NCBI GenBank assembly: GCA_001598975.1
Contig: BBXU01000831.1
Location: 1-26,727, forward strand
Direction of reading: 5' to 3'
DNA from: Parachlorella kessleri
Lineage: Eukaryota; Chlorophyta; Trebouxiophyceae; Chlorellales; Chlorellaceae
DNA length: 26,727 nucleotides
Made by a program: the position numbers and the translations under genes. Within the stretch, counting starts at the first letter, position 1; every line of letters begins with the position of its first letter. The notes under the pieces were generated by a model. The model did not search any database. It was not told where the DNA came from and saw only the letters and a list, made by a program, of their open reading frames with translations. Positions 18,835-26,727 of the stretch are shown here, one piece after another.

Positions 18835-21536
18835 ATGTCGCACCTGTGGACGGTCGAACAGTTCCTAGCAGACGCTCCGCCCTTCACCGCACCGGGCGTG
18901 CAGGACGCAATCGGCCGCTTTGTGGCCTCCCACACAGGCCCTGGTGGTGGGCTACAGCGGCCTCTTGTGTGTGTGACCTCTGGCGGCACTACTGTTCCCC
19001 TGGAGCGAAACTGTGTGCGCTTCATTGACAACTTCAGCAAGGGGACGCGGGGAGCACTTTCTGTGGAGCAGTTTTTGGAGGTGCGAGGGGTTATATGCAG
19101 CTATATAGGCTGCTGCGAGGTTGTGCATGGGCACCAGAAGTCTCAAGCCTGAGCTCACCTCCCACTCCCTCCAGTTTTCTCCTGAAGCTAGTCTCATCTC
19201 CATGCTCTAATCTTGGTGTTGGGTTTATGGGCTGGGTGTTGCCGGCATGATGGCATCTGCAGCACCTGCTCTGCTGCTGCTGTGGGAAGCGAACATATTG
19301 GTTGAGCGAAGCGATCGAAGGCTGGGCAGCGCTGTGCCAGTGCACTGTACATCTTGAGGCATCAGCAAATGGGGTTGCGCCGTGCAGCGCAAGTTGTAGG
19401 ACACTGTGGCATGCATGCAGCCACCGCACACGTGGCTCATTACCTAAAAGCAGGCTTTCCTGGGAGGCTGCAGTAGTCTGTTATGGGACCTAAAATCTAT
19501 GGTTTTCTCCTCCCTGCAGCCCTGCGGTACCACCATCTGCTGAGCTGTGAAGACCCCGCCCAGGCCAGTGATTCCAATCCTCTGTCACTGACACTCCCCT
19601 GATGTTACGCCCCGCCCTGCAGGCTGGCTATGCAGTGATTTTCCTAAGCCGCAAGAGCTCCGCCCAGCCCTTTGTCTCCGACTTTCAGGAGGACCTTGGG
19701 GTACAGACCCTGAGCAGCTTCTTCAGGCTGGGCCCTGGGGGTCAGCTGGGGGTGAGCGAGGGTGTCGAGGCCGGGCTGGCGCAGGCTGTGAGGAGGGCTG
19801 GCCAGGTTGAGCAGCAGGGCACATACCTGCATGTGCCTTACAGCACGCTGTTTGAGTACCTACGGGTGAGTTGGGTTGTGCTGGTCTGGAGGCGTCAAGT
19901 GCTTGTCACCCAGCAGGCATGCTGTTGGTGTTGTGGTGTTGAAGCATGCCAGGGAGGCCCTCGATTGCTTGATAGTTTGTTGGGGACTTCCGCTAACCCG
20001 GTTGGCGGTGCGCTGCTAGGCTAGTCTGCGCTGCTTTTGGTGTGGCTGCCATATGGCCCCTCGACTGTGTGTATTGAGCGGGCAGGTTGCACTACGGTAG
20101 CCGCTCCACTGTGGCTGACAAAGAGGGGTTGTCAAGCACTCCCGCTCGTGATCCCTGCCATGCAGCTGTTAGAGATGATAGCAAGGGCATTGGCAGGGTG
20201 CGGGCCCCACGTCATGTTCTACCTGGCAGCAGCAGTTGCTGACTTCTTCCTCCCCTGGTCTGAGATGGTGAGATTTTCTCTGTTGGAGACCCCACGTCTC
20301 ACTTCTACGGCAATTTCTCCTATCGACAGCCACAACTGCTGATGCTAGCTAACTCCATTACAAGCTGTTGACTATTCATTAATTGGTGGGCGGTGGGACA
20401 GCCAGCCTCATTAAATGAACACTCCAGGTGGATGAACTGTATGGGTTATAGATGGAGGCTTGAATGGTCAGCAGGCAAGGCGGTGCCCCAACCGAAGACT
20501 GGGTCGTGATAGACTCAGTGCTTACGCACTGTCGTGGCTGCATGGTGCAGGCGGAACACAAGATTCAGTCAGCGGATGGGGACCTACAATTACGGCTCAG
20601 AAAGGCAGGTGTTGCCAGTGGGGTGGTCTGACATATCCGAAGCCAAGCAGCGTTGAAGGGGTCCCATGTTAGGATAGGGCATACCTACTGTAAGTCATAT
20701 TTTTGTAGGGTGGCAGGCAATGTGATCAAGAAGAGGTACGGGTATACTGGGCTGACAGGGTTCTATGCAGTTCTGCTCTGCATCTTGCCTCAGATTAGTT
20801 ACACATTACCCGGTTTGGTCATATCATGCGCAGGTTCGTTTGCTTCCAGATCCCAGCAGCTGCACTAGGAAGACATCCATCGGAAGTGGAATGGGTGTTA
20901 AATTTGGGGTCACTGGGCAGCACAGTAACACTCTGCACAGGTGGCCTGCTTCATCCCTGACAGGTGCCTAAGATGCTGGGCACGCTGCGGCGGGAGTGGT
21001 GCCCTGAAGCCATGGTGGTGTCCTTCAAGCTAGAAACAGACGATAAGCTGCTCATAGGCAAGGTGAGGGGTTGCAGCAGGCTACCGTGGACTCTCGATCC
21101 TGCATGCCAGATCATGCATGGTGTTCGAACAGAGAGGAGGTAGGGGCGATCTGGTAATGTGGAAGACAAGAGAGAGTGGGGCGGTGTTACGGTGTGCAGG
21201 GCCACCCGACTAGTCTGCCCAGCAGTGCAGCTAGGCCCAGCTGCTGCTCAGCCTGGGCCCTGAGTTGCCTGTGTGTCCATGCAGGCGCACAATGCCATCC
21301 GGCAGTATGGGGTGCACCTTGTGGTGGGCAACATGCTCCACACCCGCAAAGACAGGGTGTACCTGGTCACTGAGAAGCCAGAGGGAGCCGCTGAAGACGG
21401 CGGGCCGGCTGTTGAGGAGATTACAAGGCCAGCCTCTGAGCCAATTATTGAGCGGCCGCTTGTAGCAAGGGTTGTCGCGGCGCACCAACGATACTTGGCT
21501 GCAGCAGCTGGGACGTCTGATGGGACGAGGACATAA
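18835..21536 (+). CDS. PPCS: Phosphopantothenate--cysteine ligase (331 aa, six exons)
   Basis: Exons: 18835-19080, 19623-19865, 20166-20267, 20551-20604, 20964-21062, 21285-21536. The sum is 996 nt and every exon ends in phase 0. The enzyme joins 4'-phosphopantothenate to cysteine with ATP or CTP, the second step of coenzyme A synthesis from pantothenate, and is usually cytosolic. Family motifs appear in order: [15 protein letters not shown] (45-59), [14 protein letters not shown] (61-74, the nucleotide-binding loop), [13 protein letters not shown] (83-95), [14 protein letters not shown] (180-193), AEHKIQS (198-204), [25 protein letters not shown] (250-266) and VTEKPE. The length is close to the human enzyme of about 310 residues. 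It is a stand-alone eukaryotic-type ligase without the bacterial CoaC decarboxylase half. Intron 4 has a GC donor. The ATG at 18835 opens the first exon ([11 protein letters not shown]), as expected for the family's N-terminal helix. Confidence 0.92.
20605..20963 (+). other. GC-AG intron (PPCS intron 4)
   Basis: Exon 4 ends AGAAAG and the intron begins GCAGGT, giving AAG|GCAGGT, close to the usual GC-donor consensus AG|GCAAGT. The acceptor is CCTGACAG at 20956-20963. Using the next GT at 20609 would leave phase 1 and read straight into TAA (GT GCC TAA) in the following exon. No alternative acceptor rescues it. Joining at GC keeps the family sequence continuous (LRLRK then VPKMLGTL). Confidence 0.8.
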
Positions 21537-21841
21537 CTGTTCAGACACTCTGGCGTTGTCAGAACAGCCAGGTACCTGCTCGAGCTTTTTGGGCCTCTTT
21601 GCCAGGCGCCGGCACCTTGCCAAGTGGAAGTCGGTTTGCAAGCTGGGACACTTGGGAGAGGCTGACTTTGGAAACCGGGGTGCTCCCAACCGATGGTGTT
21701 TCCAGCACGACCAGCATCTCACATGTGTGGGGGGATCTCGCCATTGGATGTGGGGGGTCTCGCCATGGGGTTCAGTCAGTGCACCTCCCATCCTAAACCG
21801 TACAGAGGCGTTTCACCTTGGTAGGTGCTCAGAACGTCCAT

Positions 21842-21846
21842 TGTAA
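21842..21846 (+). terminator. Possible TGTAA polyadenylation signal of PPCS
   Basis: TGTAA lies 306 nt after the PPCS stop codon, in the expected position for a chlorophyte poly(A) element, and before the next candidate exons at 21969. The assignment depends on position only, since the motif is short. Confidence 0.4.
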
Positions 21847-21968
21847 GCCTAAGTTCAGAGTAAGCACTCATCAGCAAACAGGCATGCCATCGCTCAGTCT
21901 GGAGATTCAAGCTTTCTTCCCAACTTCTGGCGCGCTATTGTCTTTCAACCCGAGGACCTCTCTGCCAG

Positions 21969-22247
21969 AGACTCGTCTCCAACGCCTCCCAATCTGTGAT
22001 CTTGGAGTCTAAGGGTACCAAGGGCGCTTTCAAGCGGTTTCATCAGTGGCGACTGCCCTCTCGGCAGTTCAGGTGGGTACCGCGGGTCTCCTCGGGGCGC
22101 AAAGGCAGGCACCGCCTGGCTGGCACCCCCTTCCTGTCCTTCCACCTAGTTTTGACTATATGCTGGGTCTCGATGGACAACTAGCCCCAGCTCTGCTCTC
22201 CTCGCGCTTGTGGAAGGACCCTGAGCCGTCGATCAGCCGTACATGAC
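21969..22247 (+). CDS. Candidate last exons of an unrecognised small gene
   Basis: Two open stretches fit a GT-AG intron in phase: 21969-22070, containing SQSVILESKGTKGAFKRFHQ and ending at a GTGGGT donor, and 22150-22247, containing FDYMLGLDGQLAPALLSSRL and ending in TGA. The first has a good acceptor (CTCTGCCAG), or a longer form could start at 21912 after ATTCAAG. No first exon with an ATG in the right phase was found between the PPCS stop and here. I do not recognise the sequence. It may be the start of the next gene, because a GTACAT near 22239 could act as a donor into 22441, or it may be chance. Confidence 0.25.
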
Positions 22248-23180
22248 CAATGACGCCCTCCCCGCAGCCAGCCCCGCTCCCATGAGACTGCCCATGGGCA
22301 GCCAGTATTGGTGGCTGCCAGTCCAGGCAGCTTCCAAGGGTGCAAGCAGCACTTCTGACACTTGCCGTGCCGTCGCCCCCCGCCCGCCCACACCACAACT
22401 ACACCCATGCTGCCGCCCTGCGGCCTGCTCACTGCCGCAGGCCGGTGTATGGCGTGCTGCCTGCCTTGCCTGCCCTGCCTTTTGCCTTGCTGTGGGGCGG
22501 CGTGGTGCGGTTGGAAGACTAGCAAGATAACAGCGCCCAAGAAACCTGCAGAGCCTGTGGAGTCTGCACTTGCGACAGAGCTCAAGCTCCAGCTGGGGGT
22601 GAGTGGCGGCTTCTGTGATATTGTTGGTGTTATTGTGCTAGTGTACATTTTTTGGTTGGCAGAGCAGCAGAGCAACAGCAGGTATTCACGTGACAACCCT
22701 GGCTGCCTGTTAGAGCTTCTGTATCCTGAGTGTGGTCGACTCATGCATAGACCTGGTGGCTTTGTTGTTTGTGTTTGCCTCGCAGCTTCACAAGGCCAAG
22801 TCTACGAAGCAGTCGTCTACAAAGGAGTCGTCTACAAAGCAGCAGCCCGCCACCAAACCCGTGAGGTGACCCAGGGCTAGTGTCTGCAACGTGCTTACGA
22901 ACTGCAGCTAACTGGCTTGCCTGGTTGCCCTTGTTGGAACCATGAAAAAAAGTGTGAACAACAGATGACCAGTTGAAGAACAACTGGGACGGTTGAAGTG
23001 TATGCTGTGCTGTGCATATACTTGGTTGTCTTGCTCATGTGAAGTACTTGTCGCTGTTGTCTACCCTGAAGGTCTCCCACCTCGAAAGAGGAAGCCAGCA
23101 AGGAGCGTCTGCAGCGTATCCTAGACAGGAAGAAAGAGATCGACGCAGCAGCCAGTGGCAGCAAGGGCAGGCGGACCTAG
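22243..23180 (+). CDS. Small Lys-rich protein of unknown function
   Basis: The last three exons are the better supported part: up to 22598 (SKITAPKKPAEPVESALATE), 22786-22865 (three STKQS-like repeats) and 23072-23180 (KEEASKERLQRILDRKKEID, then GSKGRRT and TAG). Their phases agree (0, then 2) and the splice sites are GT-AG. The 5' end is uncertain. One reading starts at ATG 22243 with an exon to about 22339 and an acceptor at 22440; another starts at an ATG near 22407. Between them a Cys- and Pro-rich stretch (LPCLPCLLPCC) is coded by a CCTGCCTTG-like low-complexity run and may instead be a 78-nt intron (22445-22522). The C-terminal 60 residues are highly charged and helical. I do not recognise the family; a role in nucleic-acid or ribosome binding would be a guess. 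Confidence 0.4.
22801..22845 (+). repeat. Three tandem 15-bp units inside a coding exon
   Basis: Three consecutive 15-base units beginning TCTACGAAG, TCTACAAAG and TCTACAAAG encode STKQS, STKES and STKQQ. The units keep the reading frame, so expansion or loss would change protein length by five residues. This supports the frame chosen for the exon. Confidence 0.8.
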
Positions 23181-23516
23181 GGCACTGGTTTGCGCCCCAG
23201 CTAGTTGTAGGATTACCCAGGCTGGAAACAGAGCTGGGTGAAGTGGCAGCAGAGGCAGTGGCCTGCAGATGAGCACAGCTGACTCGCTGGGGAGTGTGCA
23301 ATTGCTGAGGTGCGTGACGAGAAAGGCGTGGGCAAAGAAGGTTTTGAGGTCTGACGCTTCTCCCGATGAGGGTTTGGGCCTTGGGAATAGGGAGTTGCAA
23401 TAGGCAGCATCAACAAGTGTCTTGCTGAGCGCCGCTCCAGACTGCCTTCTAACTTGAAAGTAACCCTTGCTGGGCGGTTTGCTGTCGCTCTCTATTAACA
23501 CAGTGGTGATGTCGAC
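23181..23516. other. Intergenic stretch before the DDT-type gene
   Basis: No coding sequence with splice support was found between the TAG at 23180 and the ATG at 23517. The overlapping minus-strand open frames here lack domains and are treated as chance. The stretch should hold the 3' end of the small Lys-rich gene and the promoter of the next plus-strand gene. Confidence 0.4.
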
Positions 23517-26500
23517 ATGAGTGCTGCCGGCAGCATTACTGCTGCCCACTTCCTGCAGTCACTACAGACCGGGTTGCATCCTTGCTTGTCGCAAGTGGGC
23601 TCGACCGCATGGTATGCTGCCCCTGCCTGGCTGTAGATTGCAGGCAGAACTCAACAAAGAGAATAGCATCAGGCAGATGGATTCAGGCACTTACAACAGC
23701 CTGCCGCCGCCTTCTAGTAAGGGCATGGATGGGCTGCCTGCGGCACCCGTCCCCATTGCGGCAGACACCCAGCGGGAGCTTGGTTCAGCGGCGGCACTGG
23801 CGCATCCAGGAGAAGTGCCGAGGCATCCGCCAACAGGTCAGCCAGCTGTAGCGCCAGCGCTTGTACCTCCTGTACAGCAGGACGAAGCAGCAGCAGCAGG
23901 GGCAGCCGCCATTGGCGTAGCTGCTGGTGAAGTACTCCATGCAATGCCTGTGGCAGCTGGCTTGGCACTGGACACGGCCGGCCTTGGCGCTACAGCACAC
24001 CTGTATGGCTCAGGAGTCAACGGGCATATACCCATCCCCACAGCAGACCCTGCTGGTGCCCTCGCCGCAGCGGCTGCGGCTCCCCAGGGCGCGGCAGAGG
24101 TGCAGCCGGGCGGACCAGGCATCCCTGCAGCAGCAGCAGCAGCGGCGGCTGTGTCAGCAGCAGCAGATGGCAGTGGTGCCGCAGGTCAACAGAGGTCGGG
24201 CAGCGTGACCCCGGCCATCACGGCTGGTGCTGCCGAGAGTGACCCCCTGGCCGGAACGGATGCCCCCTCGAGAGGTGAGGTGTGCTTCCTTCCTGGGGCC
24301 TCATCATCCAGCCTGACTCTGGTAACTCTTGGCCTTGATGGACTGCACGGGCTTTTGGAGAGACATGCAAGGCAGGCTATGCAGCCTCGCTTCCGGATAA
24401 GCGGTCGTTGCGGACGGGGTAAACAACTGTGCAGTGGGCCTTCGTCGATGGGTTGTCTCTTGGATCCGTGGACCATGCACCGCATCAGCCGTAATTTTAG
24501 TCTGGCCGCTGACGCTGCCACATTATCATCATTATTATCATCATCATCATCATTATTGCTATTATGATTATCATTATTTTTATAATCATTATTAATATTA
24601 TTATTATTTGCTTCCATTACATGACTGCCCATGCTGTGCCCGTTTCTCCTCCCTTGCACATGCACCCAGCCACACCCCTTTTTATTGCCGACTGTGCCTG
24701 GCGGGTAACTGGGGCCAGGGGCCCTTCGAGCGCAGAATCACTTTTGATACGTTCTGGAGCTCTGGTGCAGGTCAGGGTCAGCGCTCGCTCCTGGCTAATT
24801 GGAATGCTCCTCCAATTGCCCTCAGGTGACAAGGACAGTGACTTCCGCTTCTCCGAGGACGAGGAGGAGGAGGGGCGGTCGGGCGAGGAGGACTCCGACT
24901 ATGTGTTCTCCGATGAGGAGGAGGAGCATAAGTGAGTGTGCTGACAGTGGTGATTGAAGGGCCGCACATCTGCTGCTAGGAACCGGAACCAGCAATGGTT
25001 GGGGGCTGGGTAAGGCAGCGGGGCTGTATGTTGGTGCGTTTCATCACCAGGAGGTGGAGCACGAGTGAGTAGGGTGCTGCGGTGGTATGGATGAAGTCTG
25101 TCTAGCATCGCGGCACAGCAGAAGTGGGTGAGGGCCTGCAGCTAGGGGTGGACAGGCAACCTGTGGATCCAAGGTTCCTTATGCTAAGCAGAGCTGCTGG
25201 GAGTGAGGTGTGTACTCGGCAGCGCCCAGGGAAGCAGACAGCAGGAGCTGCAGTCCCAACCCTGCCACCTTTTCTATCCCCCTTACAGGAGGAAGCGGTG
25301 GATGAGGCCCACCCCCGAGGGTGCCCGCCGCTCCAAGCGGCACAGGGGCGAGGGAGGTGGGTGAACCGGGCGGGCGGGCAAGCGCTCTTCCGTGGCGCAG
25401 CTTGGGTGTTGGCAGGCCAGGCTTGTTTCCCAAGCTTGGCCAGCTATGTACAGTGCTTGGGCGTGTCGAAGTGTCAGCAACCCTACGCATAGGCTGCTCC
25501 CTCTTCTGGCCATTGGTTGGATGGACCTGGGCTGTCACGAGCCTTGCAGGATTGCGTCATATGGTAGAATGCCAATTGTTCCACCAGGTAGATCTGCTTC
25601 TGGCCACCCGTGTTACAGATGGGGAGCTGGGTGATGGCGGGGAGGGCGGGGAGCGCAGGGACGGCTCCACTGCTCAGCCCAGCCGGGCCGGCAGTGAGGA
25701 CCTGTCAGAGGTTGTGGGTAAGTTCTGTGGTGCGGTAGGCTGCTCTGGCCAGGTTTTGCCTGTTCTTCTGTTGGCCCGGCAGAGGGTACTTGGACGGATG
25801 CTGGATGGTGACCCCTGGCTTGCACTGGGGAGTGCATAGCTAGCAAATGGTCAGACCTTCACTTGGGGCATAATTCCTCCCAGCTGGGGTCCAGAGCACA
25901 TGGGCAGTTAGTTCATGTAGGTTATGATGTTGTGTGTGGGGGGGATGTTACTCACTCATAGGCAGCTTAATGATGCCTACTTGGTTGCCTACTCACTGTC
26001 GCCTGACTGGATGTTGCTAGGATTGCTGTTGCATGTGCAGTTTGACATGGCAGTAAGGCATGGCTATGCCCAACCTGCTGCCTGTAGCAGCCAGTGACAA
26101 CAGTTCCTTTAACAGGTCGTCCCCAGGGCAAACGGCTCAGCCTTTGTAGCAATGTATTTGGCGTGAAGAAGAACTGAGTTGCTGCCGCATTGCTCCCTAC
26201 CGGCGAGGCTATCGCGGCCCCTTAGCACTGTTGCTTGTGCAACTGCCAGCAACACAGGCGCTGTGCCCGGGTGGGTGTGCAGTGTCCCCCATCGGGCAGA
26301 TCATCAAGCGCGAGGTGAGCGCTGAGCAGGCCGAGGCGGAGGTCAGGGCCATACAGAACATGTGGGAGATGGCCTCCATCCTGGACTTCCTGCGCCGCTT
26401 CAGGTAAGCCTTCATTAGTCAGCATTAGTCAGGGCCATACAGAACATGTGGGAGATGGCCTCCATCTTGGATTTCCTGCGCCGCTTCAGCTTAGCATGTG

Positions 26501-26727
26501 TGGCAAAGTCAGGTGGCACTATACTGGCACGACAGCAGCGCCGTATACCCAGCTCGCCTTTTGGAGCCTCAATGAAAGGGATAGAAAGTATATTTTGTGT
26601 CGTTTCTGGCGCCTGTGTGTATATTGCCAGTGTTCAGGGGTGCATGTGGAGTTGCGGGGTTTGCCTTGGACTCCCCTGGGGAAGCTGGCTGTTGCTGTGA
26701 AGCATTATGTAAATGTTTGGTTCAGGA
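23517..26727 (+). CDS. Acidic, Ala-rich protein reaching a DDT-like domain (partial, runs off the right edge)
   Basis: Exons: 23517-23594, 23644-24274, 24826-24931, 25289-25356, 25619-25717, 26116 to about 26145 or 26163, and about 26283/26300-26403, continuing past the window. Phases agree from 23644 to 26116. The first exon (MSAAGSITAAHFLQSLQTGL) needs a 49-nt intron; the alternative start is the ATG at 23614 (MLPLPGCRLQ) with no intron. Order of parts: an Ala- and Pro-rich disordered region of about 230 residues, an acidic repeat (DSDFRFSEDEEEE, then DSDYVFSDEEEE), a basic patch (RKRWMRP, ARRSKRHRGEG), a Gly- and Glu-rich segment, then REVSAEQAEAEVRAIQ and MWEMASILDFLRRFR. The last piece resembles the first helix of the DDT domain found in plant chromatin proteins, which bind imitation-switch remodellers. 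That assignment rests on one helix. The donor used after RPQGKRLSL is unclear: T|GTAGCA with an acceptor at 26282, or GGC|GTGAAG with one at 26299. Confidence 0.6.
24127..24150 (+). repeat. GCA/GCG run coding for poly-Ala
   Basis: Eight consecutive GCN codons (mostly GCA) give a run of eight Ala in the disordered N-terminal region of the DDT-type protein. More CAG-type repeats occur at 23886-23900 and 24155-24168. In other frames the same tract would give poly-Gln, but only the Ala frame joins the following exon in phase. Confidence 0.75.
24522..24609 (+). repeat. ATT/ATC trinucleotide microsatellite in an intron
   Basis: About 88 bases consist almost only of ATT, ATC and TAT triplets, in sharp contrast to the GC-rich surroundings. 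It lies in the 24275-24825 intron of the DDT-type gene, where it cannot alter the protein. On the minus strand it gives Asn and Asp runs in an open frame, which is a composition effect and not a gene. Confidence 0.85.
26342..26489 (+). repeat. Tandem duplication of an exon 3' end (62 bp, 86-bp spacing)
   Basis: Bases 26342-26403 and 26428-26489 are identical except for two positions (CATCCTGGACTT against CATCTTGGATTT). Both differences are silent in the exon frame. The first copy ends in a normal donor, CAG|GTAAGC. The second ends CAG|CTTAGC and so has no donor at the same place. The sequence between contains a doubled CATTAGTCAG. The near-identity suggests a recent event. Confidence 0.9.

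Noticed and set aside
20609..20614. GT donor in place of the GC donor in PPCS intron 4
   Set aside because: It leaves phase 1 and gives an immediate TAA in the next exon; nearby alternative acceptors also lead to stops.
24275..24567. Extension of the DDT-type first exon past 24274
   Set aside because: The frame remains open into the ATT/ATC repeat, but the donor G|GTGAGG at 24275 joins in phase to the acidic exon, and the extra stretch has no protein-like pattern.
24186..24665. Minus-strand frame with Asn/Asp runs
   Set aside because: The runs come from the ATT/ATC microsatellite in the intron; there is no evidence of a gene.

Overview
The window looks like nuclear DNA from a eukaryote with many introns, most likely a chlorophyte green alga. 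The real coding regions are broken into exons by GT-AG introns of roughly 100-600 nt with CTGCAG-type acceptors. The gene families found are eukaryotic: a BTB-BACK protein, a SIP-like aquaporin, CNOT11, a plant-type plastid protein, PPCS and a DDT-domain protein. Candidate TGTAA polyadenylation signals fit green algae. The placement in green algae, perhaps Trebouxiophyceae, is inference. No rRNA, tRNA, CRISPR array or complete transposon was seen.

Layout, left to right. (1) 179-1445 minus: a BTB paralogue running off the left edge, with a one-base frameshift and a decayed exon. (2) 2278-4857 minus: its intact sister, a seven-exon BTB-BACK protein of 513 residues. (3) 5478-6450 minus: a low-confidence unrecognised multi-exon gene. 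(4) 6959-8628 minus: a five-exon SIP-like aquaporin of 245 residues. (5) 9010-12723 plus: CNOT11, eight exons, 629 residues, head-to-head with the aquaporin. (6) 13925-18287 minus: an eight-exon protein of 618 residues with a probable plastid presequence, PPR-like helices, a membrane region and C-terminal coiled coil, tail-to-tail with CNOT11. (7) 18835-21536 plus: phosphopantothenate-cysteine ligase, six exons, 331 residues, head-to-head with gene 6 and containing one GC-AG intron. (8) 21969-23180 plus: two weakly supported small genes. (9) 23517 to the right edge, plus: the N-terminal half of an acidic, Ala-rich protein that reaches the start of a DDT-like domain.

The gene models were built by hand. 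For genes 2, 4, 5, 6 and 7 every splice phase agrees and the summed exon lengths divide by three, which is the main support beyond motif recognition. The genes do not form one pathway. They serve mRNA deadenylation, water or solute transport, coenzyme A synthesis, probable plastid function and probable chromatin or ubiquitin-adaptor roles. I found no new multi-gene system. The most unusual signals are two separate short tandem duplications that each copy an exon 3' end (genes 6 and 9), the decaying BTB copy, and the GC-AG intron.
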